Shown: positions 26,835 to 35,337 of the stretch, piece by piece
Numbering within the stretch: position 1 is the stretch's first letter
Layout: each line of letters opens with the position of its first letter
DNA from: Sphingomonas astaxanthinifaciens DSM 22298
GTDB lineage: Bacteria; Pseudomonadota; Alphaproteobacteria; Sphingomonadales; Sphingomonadaceae
NCBI RefSeq assembly: GCF_000711715.1
Contig: NZ_JONN01000001.1
Span: forward strand, 1,054,001-1,118,000
Length of the DNA: 64,000 nt
Direction: 5' to 3'
Program-made: the position numbers and the translations under genes
The notes under the pieces: model-generated
What the model saw: the letters and a program-made list of their open reading frames with translations, nothing else
Databases searched by the model: none
What the model was told of the DNA's origin: nothing

Positions 26835-27427
26835 GCGCGCGACCGCCCGACCCGGGGCTCGGTCCCCGCCGCCAGCCGGGCGATGTTCTCGCGGTGCTTG
26901 TAGACGACCAGCAGCGCGAAGCCGGCGAGCATCAGGGTGAGGTCGGGGCGGCCGAGCAGGCTGGCGGCGATCGGCGCGCTGACCGCGGCGACCATGCCCG
27001 CGACCGAACTGATGCGCAGGATCAGGAGCAGACCGATCCACACCGCCGCGTAGATGGCGGCGACCGGCCAGGCGAGGCCAAGCAGGATGCCGAGCAGGGT
27101 CGCGACGCCCTTGCCGCCCTTGAAGCGCAGCCACACGGGATAGAGGTGCCCGACGAGCGCGCCCGCCGCGGCATAGCGGCCGCTGCCCGGCCACAGCAGT
27201 TCGGCCAGCAGCACCGCCGCGGTGCCCTTGAGCGCGTCGAGGATCAGCGTCGCGGCGGCGAGGCCCTTGGACCCGGTGCGAAGGACGTTGGTCGCGCCGA
27301 TATTCCCCGAACCGATGTCGCGGATGTCGCCGCGCCCGCTCAACCGGGTGAGGACGAGGCCGAAGGGGATCGAGCCGAGGAGATAGCCGAGGGCAATGGC
27401 GAGCAGCATGGGCGTGGAGATGTTCAT
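26831..27427 (-). CDS. plsY: Glycerol-3-phosphate acyltransferase PlsY
   Basis: 198 residues, five-plus membrane helices. Signature motifs: LLGSIPFGLVLTRLSG, IGSGNIGATNVLRTG and LRFKGGKGVATLLG. It transfers acyl from acyl-phosphate to glycerol-3-phosphate, the first step of phospholipid synthesis. ATG 27427 (MNISTPMLLAIALGYLLGS) is the family start. It is the first gene of the minus-strand operon and divergent from murI across 60 nt. Confidence 0.96.
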   Translation of the reverse strand: MNISTPMLLAIALGYLLGSIPFGLVLTRLSGRGDIRDIGSGNIGATNVLRTGSKGLAAATLILDALKGTAAVLLAELLWPGSGRYAAAGALVGHLYPVWLRFKGGKGVATLLGILLGLAWPVAAIYAAVWIGLLLILRISSVAGMVAAVSAPIAASLLGRPDLTLMLAGFALLVVYKHRENIARLAAGTEPRVGRSRA

Positions 27428-27487
27428 CTGGCGGCGAAGGCTAGTCAGCATTGCGCGGCCGCGCAACGACCGCCACATGGCCATGAG

Positions 27488-28273
27488 ATGACCATCGCCG
27501 CCGACGCTCCCCTGCTCTTCTTCGATTCCGGTGTCGGCGGGCTGTCGGTGCTTGGGCCCACGCGGGCGCTGCTCCCGACCGCCCCGATCGTCTACGTCGC
27601 CGACAGCGCGGCCTTTCCCTATGGCACGCGCTCGGAGGCCGAGATTGCGGCGCGGGTGCCGGCGCTGCTGGGGCGGCTGACCGAGCGTTTCCGGCCGCGG
27701 CTGGCAGTGATCGCCTGCAACACCGCCTCGACCATCGCGCTGCCGTTCGTCCGCGCGGCGCTCGACATTCCGGTGGTCGGCACCGTGCCCGCGATCAAGC
27801 CCGCCGCCGAGCAGTCGAACAGCCGGGTTATCGGGGTGCTGGGCACCGAGGCGACCGTCCGCCAGCCCTATGTCGACGACCTCGCCCGGCGCTTCGCCAG
27901 CGATTGCACGGTGCTTCGCCACGGCTCGGCCGAACTCGTCGCGCTTGCCGAGGCCAAGCTTGCGGGCGAGACGATCGACCCGGCCGCGGTCGCCGCCGCG
28001 GTCGCGCCCCTGACGGGCCGGGACATGGACGTCGTCGTGCTGGCCTGCACGCACTTCCCCCTGCTCGCCGAGGAACTGGCCGCCGCGCTGCCCGGGGTCG
28101 CGCAGGTCGACGGCGGGCCCGGCATCGCGCGGCGGATCGCGCATCTCACCGAGGGCCAGTCCTGGCCGGACGAGGCGCCGCCGGGAATCGCCGTCTTCAC
28201 CGGACTAGGACCAAATGTCCCATTGGCCGAGGCGCTTGGCCGCTACAATCTGGGAGAGATCAGGCACGTCTGA
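27488..28273 (+). CDS. murI: Glutamate racemase
   Basis: 261 residues. FFDSGVGGLSVLGPTRALLP starts the Asp/Glu racemase fold, VIACNTAST holds the first catalytic Cys and VLACTHFPLL the second. YVADSAAFPYGTRSEAEI is also conserved. It makes D-Glu for peptidoglycan. ATG 27488 gives MTIAADAPLLFFDSGVGG; an out-of-frame ATG at 27483 is ignored. hemA follows after 72 nt. Confidence 0.96.
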   Translation: MTIAADAPLLFFDSGVGGLSVLGPTRALLPTAPIVYVADSAAFPYGTRSEAEIAARVPALLGRLTERFRPRLAVIACNTASTIALPFVRAALDIPVVGTVPAIKPAAEQSNSRVIGVLGTEATVRQPYVDDLARRFASDCTVLRHGSAELVALAEAKLAGETIDPAAVAAAVAPLTGRDMDVVVLACTHFPLLAEELAAALPGVAQVDGGPGIARRIAHLTEGQSWPDEAPPGIAVFTGLGPNVPLAEALGRYNLGEIRHV

Positions 28274-28345
28274 CTTGCGAGTCGTTTGCATTGGCCTTGC
28301 AGGATCGAATTGGTTAAAGGCGCGCCCGAGCAAGAGGCACCAGCG

Positions 28346-29560
28346 TTGGACTACAACTCCGTCTTCAAGGCCGCGATCGACCGGCTCCATGACGAGGGCC
28401 GCTACCGGGTCTTCATCGACATCCTGCGCAACAAGGGTGCGTTTCCGAACGCGCGCTGTTTCGCCGGGCACAATGGCCCCAAGCCGATCACCGTCTGGTG
28501 TTCGAACGACTATCTCGGCATGGGCCAGCACCCCGACGTGATCGCAGCGATGGAGGAAGCGCTGCACGACGTCGGCGCGGGCTCGGGCGGGACCCGCAAC
28601 ATCGGCGGCAACACTCATTATCACGTCGACCTCGAGGCCGAGCTCGCCGACCTTCACGGCAAGGAAGCCGCGCTGCTGTTCACGTCCGGCTATGTCTCGA
28701 ACGAGGCGGCGCTGTCGACGCTCGGCAAGCTGCTGCCGGGCTGCATCATCTTCTCGGACGAACTCAACCACGCGAGCATGATCGCGGGGATCAAGAATTC
28801 GGGCTGCGAGAAGCAGATCTTCCGCCACAACGACCTCGCCCACCTCGAGGAATTGCTGGCGGCGGTCGATCCGGCGACGCCTAAGCTGATCGCCTTCGAG
28901 AGCGTCTATTCGATGGACGGCGACGTCGCCCCAATCGCCGAGATCTGCGACCTCGCCGACCGCTACGGCGCGCTGACCTATCTCGACGAAGTCCATGCGG
29001 TCGGCATGTACGGTGAGCGTGGCGGCGGCATTTCGGAGCGCGACGACGTCGCCCACCGGCTGACGATCATCGAGGGCACGCTGGGCAAGGCGTTCGGCGT
29101 GATGGGCGGCTATATCGCGGCCGACCAGAATATCGTCGACTGCATCCGCTCTTACGCGCCGGGCTTCATCTTCACGACCTCGCTGTCGCCGGTGCTGGTC
29201 GCCGGGGCGCTGGCGAGCGTCCGGCATCTGAAAGCCTCGGCCGCCGAGCGCGAGGGCCAGCAGGCCGCCGCCGCGATGCTCAAGCGCAAGTTCGCCGATG
29301 CGGGCCTGCCGGTGATGGACAGCGTCACCCACATCGTGCCGCTGCTGGTCGGCTGCCCGGTCAAGGCCAAGCGGATCAGCGACATCCTGCTCGCCGAATA
29401 TGGCTTCTACGTGCAGCCGATCAATTTCCCGACCGTGCCCCGCGGGACCGAGCGCCTGCGCTTCACCCCCGGCCCCTGCCACGACGAAGCGATGCAAGAC
29501 GAGCTGACCGGCGCGCTGGCCGAAATCTGGAGCCGGCTGGAGCTGCGCGAAGCCGCCTAG
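28346..29560 (+). CDS. hemA: 5-aminolevulinate synthase (C4 pathway)
   Basis: 404 residues, alpha-oxoamine synthase family, fold type I PLP enzyme. Motifs: [44 protein letters not shown] and [14 protein letters not shown] with the PLP Lys. It condenses glycine and succinyl-CoA to 5-aminolevulinate, the alphaproteobacterial route to tetrapyrroles. TTG 28346 with AAGAGG about 9 nt upstream gives [20 protein letters not shown], the family start; the upstream ATG at 28286 adds an unmatched 20 residues. Confidence 0.97.
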   Translation: MDYNSVFKAAIDRLHDEGRYRVFIDILRNKGAFPNARCFAGHNGPKPITVWCSNDYLGMGQHPDVIAAMEEALHDVGAGSGGTRNIGGNTHYHVDLEAELADLHGKEAALLFTSGYVSNEAALSTLGKLLPGCIIFSDELNHASMIAGIKNSGCEKQIFRHNDLAHLEELLAAVDPATPKLIAFESVYSMDGDVAPIAEICDLADRYGALTYLDEVHAVGMYGERGGGISERDDVAHRLTIIEGTLGKAFGVMGGYIAADQNIVDCIRSYAPGFIFTTSLSPVLVAGALASVRHLKASAAEREGQQAAAAMLKRKFADAGLPVMDSVTHIVPLLVGCPVKAKRISDILLAEYGFYVQPINFPTVPRGTERLRFTPGPCHDEAMQDELTGALAEIWSRLELREAA

Positions 29561-29566
29561 CGCCGC

Positions 29567-30037
29567 TCAATCCGCCGGTCGTCCATCTCCCCGATCCCGA
29601 ACCAGCCGGTCGGAGGGTCGCAGGACGATCAGAATTGCGTGGACGACGACCAGGCCCAGGGCCACCCAGGCAGCAGTGTTGGCGCCCTCGCTTGCCAAGG
29701 TGCCCGCGCCGCCGCCGGTGAAGGCGAGCGACAGGAAGATTCCGAAGGCCACGAAGATCAGCCAGTCCGAGGAGAAACCGCCCGCCTCGACCTCGCCGCC
29801 GCGGGCTACATGCCTCTTGTTGGCGATCGCCTGCGCCGCTGCCTGAATGATCCAACTGATATAGAAACCCAATGTTGGTGTGTTGGCAGGTCCCGCCAGG
29901 AAGCGCTCGAAGGCGTGGACGAGGCCGTCGCCAGTCCAGAAGAAAATTGTGCCGAGCGCGTAAAGTACGGGCAGGCAAACGAGGAACACTAGGATTCCGA
30001 GCTGCGGCTCGCCGCCCAGATGACGACTGATCCTCAT
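29567..30037 (-). CDS. Hypothetical membrane protein
   Basis: 156 residues, four predicted membrane segments: LGILVFLVCLPVLYALGTIF, TLGFYISWIIQAAAQAIA (amphipathic), WLIFVAFGIFLSLAF and TAAWVALGLVVVHAILIVL. A charged central loop follows HVARGGEVEAGGFSS. No known family recognised. It is convergent with hemA (6 nt apart). Confidence 0.68.
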   Translation of the reverse strand: MRISRHLGGEPQLGILVFLVCLPVLYALGTIFFWTGDGLVHAFERFLAGPANTPTLGFYISWIIQAAAQAIANKRHVARGGEVEAGGFSSDWLIFVAFGIFLSLAFTGGGAGTLASEGANTAAWVALGLVVVHAILIVLRPSDRLVRDRGDGRPAD

Positions 30038-30103
30038 GGCTAAGCCCCTCTCGTCTCGGCGAGGGAGAGGTTACAATCTGGGTCGCGATCCGCAAGTCAT
30101 CGC

Positions 30104-30544
30104 TTAGCGGACCAGCGCCCAGCCGCTCAGCGCGCAGCAGAGGGCAAGGCCGGTCGAGAGGGGTACCCGAAGACCCGTCCACCAGGGCGGCGCAAGGCGG
30201 CGGCGGACCATGAGGGCGTCGACCGCAAGGGCTGCGAGCAGCAGGACGGCGAGGCCGAACAGGGCCTCGGGCGGGCGGAACGAGGCGATCGCCCACCAGC
30301 CGGCGAGCGACGGAATGACGCTCAAGCTCAGCAGCCACCAGCTCGGCTTCTCCTCGCGGCAGGCGAAGGCCCACCAGGTGCCGCCGAGAAAGCTCAGGAT
30401 CACCGCCGCATAGGTCCGGACGAAGCCCGGGGTCGACGGCGCGAACAGCCCGAGGTCGAGCACGGCGACCGCGGTCAGCACGGCGGGCGGGATCAGCCCG
30501 GCGAGGCCGAGCAGCAAGGCAGGCAGGGGGGCCCTCGTTTTCAT
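30104..30544 (-). CDS. DUF3429-family membrane protein
   Basis: 146 residues, five membrane helices. GFVRTYAAVILSFLGGTWWA and WWLLSLSVIPSLAGWWAI match the DUF3429 pattern. Function unknown; inner-membrane location is clear. ATG 30544 chosen over a 9-codon longer frame whose start would lie in the rpiB promoter region. Divergent from rpiB, 44 nt apart. Confidence 0.85.
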   Translation of the reverse strand: MKTRAPLPALLLGLAGLIPPAVLTAVAVLDLGLFAPSTPGFVRTYAAVILSFLGGTWWAFACREEKPSWWLLSLSVIPSLAGWWAIASFRPPEALFGLAVLLLAALAVDALMVRRRLAPPWWTGLRVPLSTGLALCCALSGWALVR

Positions 30545-30588
30545 GTCGCCACGGTGGCATTTCGCGGGCACCCCGGCTAGATGGCCGC

Positions 30589-31029
30589 ATGACCATCGCC
30601 CTCGCCGCCGACCATGCCGGATTCGCGCTCAAGGACGCGCTCGCCGACTGGCTGCGCGCGGAAGGGCATGAGGTGCTCGACCTCGGCACCAATGGGCCCG
30701 AGAGTGTCGATTACCCACGCTTCGGAAGCCTGCTCGCCGAGGCGGTCGCCGACGGCCGCGCAACCCGCGGGATCGCGGTCTGCGGCTCGGGGATCGGAAT
30801 TTCCATTTCGGTCAATCGCAACCCGGCCTGCCGCTGCGCGCTGGTCAACGAGCCGCTCTCGGCCGCGCTCGCCCGCGAGCACAACGACGCCAACGTGATC
30901 GCGCTGGGCGCCCGGCTGACCGGAATCGACCTCGCCAAGGCCTGCGTCACCGCCTTTCTTTCGACCGACTTCGCCGGCGGCCGCCACCAGCGCCGCGTCG
31001 ACCTCCTCTCCGCCCCTACAGGAGCCTGA
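30589..31029 (+). CDS. rpiB: Ribose-5-phosphate isomerase B
   Basis: 146 residues. MTIALAADHAGFALKDALAD is the RpiB N-terminus; GIAVCGSGIGISISVNRNP holds the active-site Cys and the anion hole; REHNDANVIALGARL is also conserved. It interconverts ribose-5-phosphate and ribulose-5-phosphate. It is 3 nt ahead of glyA and leads the rpiB-glyA-nrdR operon typical of alphaproteobacteria. Confidence 0.96.
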   Translation: MTIALAADHAGFALKDALADWLRAEGHEVLDLGTNGPESVDYPRFGSLLAEAVADGRATRGIAVCGSGIGISISVNRNPACRCALVNEPLSAALAREHNDANVIALGARLTGIDLAKACVTAFLSTDFAGGRHQRRVDLLSAPTGA

Positions 31030-31032
31030 TCC

Positions 31033-32340
31033 ATGGCCACCGCCGCCAATTTGAACGACCAGCAACCCGAGGGCTTCTTCACCCGCGCCCTTGAGCAGGC
31101 CGACCCCGCCGTCGCCGCCGCGGTTCGTGACGAACTGACCCGCGAACAGACCCAGATCGAGCTGATCGCGTCCGAGAACATCGTCTCCAAGGCGGTGCTC
31201 GAGGCGCAGGGCTCGGTGTTCACCAACAAATATGCCGAGGGCTATCCGGGCCGCCGCTACTACCAGGGCTGCCATCCCTCCGACGCGGTCGAGACCCTCG
31301 CGATCGAGCGGGCCAAGCAGCTGTTCGGTTGCGGCTTCGCCAACGTCCAGCCGCATTCGGGCGCGCAGGCCAATGGCGCGGTGTTCCTCGCCCTCCTGCA
31401 GCCCGGCGACACGATCCTCGGCATGAGCCTCGACGCGGGCGGCCACCTCACCCACGGCGCGCCGCCGGCCCAGTCGGGCAAGTGGTTCAAGGCGATCCAA
31501 TATGGCGTGCGCGCCGACGATCATCTGGTCGACTTCGAGCAGGTCGAACGGCTTGCCAAGGAGCACAAGCCCAAGCTGATCATCGCGGGCGGCTCGGCCT
31601 ATCCGCGCCATCTCGATTTCGCGCGCTTCCGGGCCATCGCCGACGGCGTGGGCGCCATGCTGATGGTCGACATGGCGCATTTCGCCGGGCTGGTCGCGGC
31701 GGGCGAGCATCCCTCGCCCTTCGGCCACGCGCATGTGGTCACCACCACCACCCACAAGACCCTGCGCGGCCCGCGCGGCGGCATGATCCTGACCGACGAC
31801 GAGGCGCTGGCGAAGAAGTTCAACTCGGCGGTCTTCCCGGGCCTGCAGGGCGGCCCGCTGATGCACGTCATCGCCGCCAAGGCGGTCGCCTTCGGCGAGG
31901 CGCTCCAGCCCGATTTCAAGAAGTACGCCAAGGCGGTGGTCGCCAATGCCCGCACGCTGGCGAACCGGCTGAAGGAGCGCGGCGCCGACCTCGTCGCGGG
32001 CGGCACCGATACCCACCTCGCGCTGATCGACCTGAGGCCCCTCGGGATCACCGGCAAGGACGCCGACGAGAGCCTCGAGCGTGCCGGCATCACCTGCAAC
32101 AAGAACGGCATTCCGTTCGATCCCCTGCCGCCGATGAAGACCAGCGGGATCCGCGTCGGCTCGCCCGCCGGCACCACCCGCGGCTTCGGCGAGGCCGAAT
32201 TCCGCGAGATCGGCGACATGGTCGCGGACGTCCTCGAGGGGCTGCGCGCCAACGGCGTCGAGAATAATGGCGCGGTCGAGCGGGACGTGAACGAGCGCGT
32301 CCGCGCGCTCTGTGCCCGCTTCCCCATCTATCAGGGCTGA
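31033..32340 (+). CDS. glyA: Serine hydroxymethyltransferase
   Basis: 435 residues. [50 protein letters not shown] and [18 protein letters not shown] with the PLP Lys are all present. It converts serine and tetrahydrofolate to glycine and 5,10-methylene-THF, linking to the glycine-cleavage operon at 57-62 kb and to dUMP methylation (dut at 21 kb). ATG 31033; the next gene starts 2 nt after the stop. Confidence 0.97.
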   Translation: MATAANLNDQQPEGFFTRALEQADPAVAAAVRDELTREQTQIELIASENIVSKAVLEAQGSVFTNKYAEGYPGRRYYQGCHPSDAVETLAIERAKQLFGCGFANVQPHSGAQANGAVFLALLQPGDTILGMSLDAGGHLTHGAPPAQSGKWFKAIQYGVRADDHLVDFEQVERLAKEHKPKLIIAGGSAYPRHLDFARFRAIADGVGAMLMVDMAHFAGLVAAGEHPSPFGHAHVVTTTTHKTLRGPRGGMILTDDEALAKKFNSAVFPGLQGGPLMHVIAAKAVAFGEALQPDFKKYAKAVVANARTLANRLKERGADLVAGGTDTHLALIDLRPLGITGKDADESLERAGITCNKNGIPFDPLPPMKTSGIRVGSPAGTTRGFGEAEFREIGDMVADVLEGLRANGVENNGAVERDVNERVRALCARFPIYQG

Positions 32341-32342
32341 GG

Positions 32343-32828
32343 ATGCGCTGCCCATTTTGCGGTGATCTCGACAGCCAGGTGAAGGACAGCCGCTCGTCGG
32401 AAGACGGGGCGGCGATCCGTCGCCGGCGGCAGTGCGAGGGATGCGGTGCGCGCTTCACCACCTTCGAGCGGGTCCAGCTGCGCGATCTCGTGGTGATCAA
32501 GAAGGACGGCCGCCGCGAGCCCTTCGACCGGGCCAAGCTTGCCCGCGCGATCGGCTTCGCCAGCGCCAAGCGCGACATTCCCTTCGAGAAGATCGAGCGG
32601 CTGGTGTCGGGCATCCAGAGGCAGCTGGAGACCAGCGGCGACGAGGTGCGCGCCGAGCAGATCGGCGAGAAGGTGATGGCGGGGCTCAAGACCCTCGACC
32701 ATGTCGCCTACATCCGCTTCGCCTCCATCTACCGCGACTTCTCCGAAGCGAGCGATTTTGCCGAAATCGCCGAGGAAGTGGGCGAGCCCGCCGACGATCC
32801 CGCGGCGCCCCCGGGCAAGTTGCTGTGA
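32343..32828 (+). CDS. nrdR: Transcriptional repressor NrdR
   Basis: 161 residues. [17 protein letters not shown] and [16 protein letters not shown] make up the zinc ribbon with four Cys. A central ATP-cone domain ([20 protein letters not shown]) follows. It represses ribonucleotide reductase genes by sensing dATP/ATP. The stop overlaps the start of the next gene (GTGA). Confidence 0.97.
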   Translation: MRCPFCGDLDSQVKDSRSSEDGAAIRRRRQCEGCGARFTTFERVQLRDLVVIKKDGRREPFDRAKLARAIGFASAKRDIPFEKIERLVSGIQRQLETSGDEVRAEQIGEKVMAGLKTLDHVAYIRFASIYRDFSEASDFAEIAEEVGEPADDPAAPPGKLL

Positions 32829-33940
32829 CATTCGCAGCCTATATGCTCCGCTGCGCCGACGGCAGTTACTACGTCGGTCATTCGGACGACCTCACGGCGC
32901 GGGTGGCCCAACACCGATCGGGGGAAGTCGAGGGCTACACGTCGAGCCGCCTGCCGGTTGAGCTGGTCTGGTCGCAGGAGTTTACGACACGGGACGAGGC
33001 GCTGGAGGCCGAACGGCGGATCAAGGGCTGGAGCCGCGCCAAGAAGGAAGCGCTGATCGCCGGTGACTGGGAGGGCGTGCAGGCACTCTCGCGCAAGCTC
33101 TTCCTTCGATACGGCGCTTCGACAGGCTCAGCGCCTACTCAGGACCAACGGAATGAAGAAAGGCCGCTCGTTCTGAGTAGCGGACCGAGCGAAGCCGAGG
33201 GCCGCGTATCGAAGGAGCAGAGCCCGCCCCCCGTCATCGTCCTCGTCCGTCCGCAGCTCGGCCAGAATATCGGCAAGGCGGCGCGGGCGATGCTCAATTT
33301 CGGGCTGACCGAGATGCGGCTGGTGGCGCCGCGCGACGGCTGGCCCAATCCCGAGGCTGGCCCGGCGGCGAGCGGGGCCGATGTCGTGCTCGAGCGGGCG
33401 CAGGTCTTCGACAGCGTCGCCGAGGCGATCGCCGATTGCGGGCAGGTGTTCGCCTCGACGGTGCGCAAGCGTGACGTCATGACGCCGGTGGTCGGTCCCG
33501 AGGAGATGGCATCGGCGATCCGGGCGACCAGCGGCCGCAGCGCGATCCTGTTCGGACCCGAGCGCTCGGGCCTCGCGACCGAGGACGTGGTGCTGGCCAG
33601 CCACATCGTGACCGTGCCGATCAACCCCGAATTCGGCAGCCTCAACCTCGCCCAGGCGGTGATCCTGCTCGCCTATGAATGGTCGCGCGGGGAAAGCCTC
33701 GCCCAGCCGACGCAGTTCGAGCAGGAACCGCGCGCGCCGCAATCGGACCTCGAGGGGCTGATCGGCCACTTCGAGGACGCGCTCGAGGCGAGCGGCTATT
33801 TCCATCCGCCCGAGCGAACCCAGGCGACCAAGAACACCATTCGCACGATCCTCACCAAGCCCGGCTGGTCGACCCGCGAGATCAAGGCGGTCCGTGGAAT
33901 GATCCGGTCGTTGGTCGAAGAACGCCGCTCGCGCGGTTGA
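32825..33940 (+). CDS. GIY-YIG domain fused in frame to TrmJ-type RNA 2'-O-methyltransferase
   Basis: A single 371-residue frame from GTG 32825. Residues 1-90 are a GIY-YIG domain of the UPF0213/YhbQ type ([39 protein letters not shown]). Residues 93-130 come from a family-A palindrome (33103-33215). Residues 135-371 are a SPOUT methyltransferase of the TrmJ group: [35 protein letters not shown] and [15 protein letters not shown] find no ATG, GTG or TTG in frame between the two domains; the next in-frame ATG lies inside the knot. It is translationally coupled to nrdR. The family methylates position 32 in tRNA; the job of the GIY-YIG part is unknown. Confidence 0.9.
   Translation: MTFAAYMLRCADGSYYVGHSDDLTARVAQHRSGEVEGYTSSRLPVELVWSQEFTTRDEALEAERRIKGWSRAKKEALIAGDWEGVQALSRKLFLRYGASTGSAPTQDQRNEERPLVLSSGPSEAEGRVSKEQSPPPVIVLVRPQLGQNIGKAARAMLNFGLTEMRLVAPRDGWPNPEAGPAASGADVVLERAQVFDSVAEAIADCGQVFASTVRKRDVMTPVVGPEEMASAIRATSGRSAILFGPERSGLATEDVVLASHIVTVPINPEFGSLNLAQAVILLAYEWSRGESLAQPTQFEQEPRAPQSDLEGLIGHFEDALEASGYFHPPERTQATKNTIRTILTKPGWSTREIKAVRGMIRSLVEERRSRG
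33103..33215 (+). repeat. Palindromic element (family A-like) forming the protein linker
   Basis: The outer arms CCTTCGATACG (33103-33113) and CGTATCGAAGG (33205-33215) are perfect inverted copies. Inside them, CTACTCAGGAC mirrors GTTCTGAGTAG with one mismatch, and GCTTCGACAGGCTCAGCGC partly mirrors the GACCGAGCGAAGCCGAGGGC side. The whole 113 nt is read through in the fusion gene without a stop. Confidence 0.85.
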
Positions 33941-34002
33941 CCTCTCGCGCGGCGGCCCGCAAGACCCCGCAGCCATTCGTTTGCGTCCGAGAGGATTCTC
34001 TT

Positions 34003-34251
34003 ATGTCCCTGATTTTCGCCGCTTTGCTCGCTGTCCAGGCTGCTCCCGCCGCTTCGGAAACCGTCCCGGCCCCGACGACCCCGGTGCAGACGGCGGAAGC
34101 CAAGCAAGAGCGCAAGATCTGCCGCCGCGAGATGTCGTCGGTCGGGCTTCACCGCTCCAAGCGCATCTGCCTGACCGCCAGCGAGTGGAAGGCCCGCGAA
34201 GGCCAGGGCAATGCCGACGGCATGGCCGACGCGGGGACGCGCGGCAACTAG
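34003..34251 (+). CDS. Small secreted protein, sphingomonad type
   Basis: 82 residues. A signal peptide (MSLIFAALLAVQAAPAASE), a Pro/Thr linker and a compact end with two Cys: KICRREMSSVGLHRSKRICL followed by TASEWKARE. Small sphingomonad proteins with this Cys-X15-Cys-LTxxEW end are common and of unknown role. ATG 34003 with AGAGGA at good spacing. Its stop shares CTAG with the stop of the chorismate mutase gene. Confidence 0.78.
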   Translation: MSLIFAALLAVQAAPAASETVPAPTTPVQTAEAKQERKICRREMSSVGLHRSKRICLTASEWKAREGQGNADGMADAGTRGN

Positions 34252-34559
34252 CCCCGGGTGCGGTCGAAGACTTCGAATTCGTAGGCGATCGAGGCTTCTA
34301 CCAATTGGTCGTACAGCGCCTCGGCCAGGTCCGGCCGGGGCAACTGCATCTCTTCCGCCGCCGCGCGCACCTTGGCGAGCACGTCCGCCTTGCGCGCCTC
34401 GTCGCGGACCGCCGAGCGGTCGGGCTTGATCCGGGCCGCGGCGTCCATGTAGCCGAAGCGGCGCTTCAGGAGCGCCACGACGGCGCGGTCGACCGCGTCC
34501 ACGCCGGCGCGGACCTCGGTCATGGTGGTGCAATCCTCGGGGGCGACGGTTTCGCTCAT
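34248..34559 (-). CDS. AroQ-class chorismate mutase
   Basis: 103 residues, all-helical. VRAGVDAVDRAVVALLKRRF then MDAAARIKPDRSAVRDEARK matches the chorismate mutase type II domain (R in helix 1, K near residue 43, R further on). It rearranges chorismate to prephenate for Phe/Tyr. A stand-alone mutase with no fused dehydratase. ATG 34559; the frame extends upstream only as shadow of the rpsD leader. Confidence 0.9.
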   Translation of the reverse strand: MSETVAPEDCTTMTEVRAGVDAVDRAVVALLKRRFGYMDAAARIKPDRSAVRDEARKADVLAKVRAAAEEMQLPRPDLAEALYDQLVEASIAYEFEVFDRTRG

Positions 34560-34722
34560 GGGCAACGCTAGTGGCCGCTGACCTTGACCTTCGCAACCCC
34601 TTCGCCTAGGGGCGCGCCTTCGCAATTGGCCTCGCACTCCGGTGAAGCGGTGGCCCTGTCCCGATCCTGGTCGACGGCAGCGCGGTTCCGGAAACAGACG
34701 CAAACGCAATTGGAGTAATGGA

Positions 34723-35337
34723 ATGTCGAAGCGCACCAGCGCCAAGTACAAGCTTGACCGCCGCATGGGCGAGAACGTCTTCGGTCGCCCGAAGAGCCCG
34801 GTCAACAAGCGCGAATATGGTCCCGGCCAGCACGGCCAGCGCCGCAAGGGCAAGATGTCGGACTTCGGCATCCAGCTGCGCGCCAAGCAGAAGCTGAAGG
34901 GCTATTACGGCGACGTCACCGAGAAGCAGTTCAAGCGGACCTTCTTCGAAGCGAGCCGGATGAAGGGCGACGCCAGCCAGAACCTGATCGGCCTGCTCGA
35001 GCGCCGCCTCGACATGGTGGTCTATCGCGCCAAGTTCGCGCCGACCATCTGGGCCGCCCGCCAGCTCGTCAGCCACGGCCACGTCCGCGTCAATGGCGGC
35101 AAGTGCAACGTTGCCAGCCGCCGCATCAACGTCGGTGACGTGATCGAGCTCGGGCCCAAGGCGCAGGAAATGGCGCTGGTCCTCGAGGCGCAGAGCCTGG
35201 CCGAGCGCGACATCCCCGACTACGTCTCGCCGGACGGCAACGCCAAGGTGACCTACACCCGCGTTCCGACCCTCGACGAAGTGCCCTATCCGGTCCGGAT
35301 GGAGCCGAACCTCGTGGTCGAATTCTACTCGCGCTAA
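34723..35337 (+). CDS. rpsD: 30S ribosomal protein S4
   Basis: 204 residues. [40 protein letters not shown] and the S4 RNA-binding domain ([31 protein letters not shown]) are diagnostic. It nucleates 30S assembly on 16S rRNA. ATG 34723 is the family start (TGGAGTAATGGA ribosome site). Its terminator hairpin lies inside the end of the converging gene. Confidence 0.98.
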   Translation: MSKRTSAKYKLDRRMGENVFGRPKSPVNKREYGPGQHGQRRKGKMSDFGIQLRAKQKLKGYYGDVTEKQFKRTFFEASRMKGDASQNLIGLLERRLDMVVYRAKFAPTIWAARQLVSHGHVRVNGGKCNVASRRINVGDVIELGPKAQEMALVLEAQSLAERDIPDYVSPDGNAKVTYTRVPTLDEVPYPVRMEPNLVVEFYSR

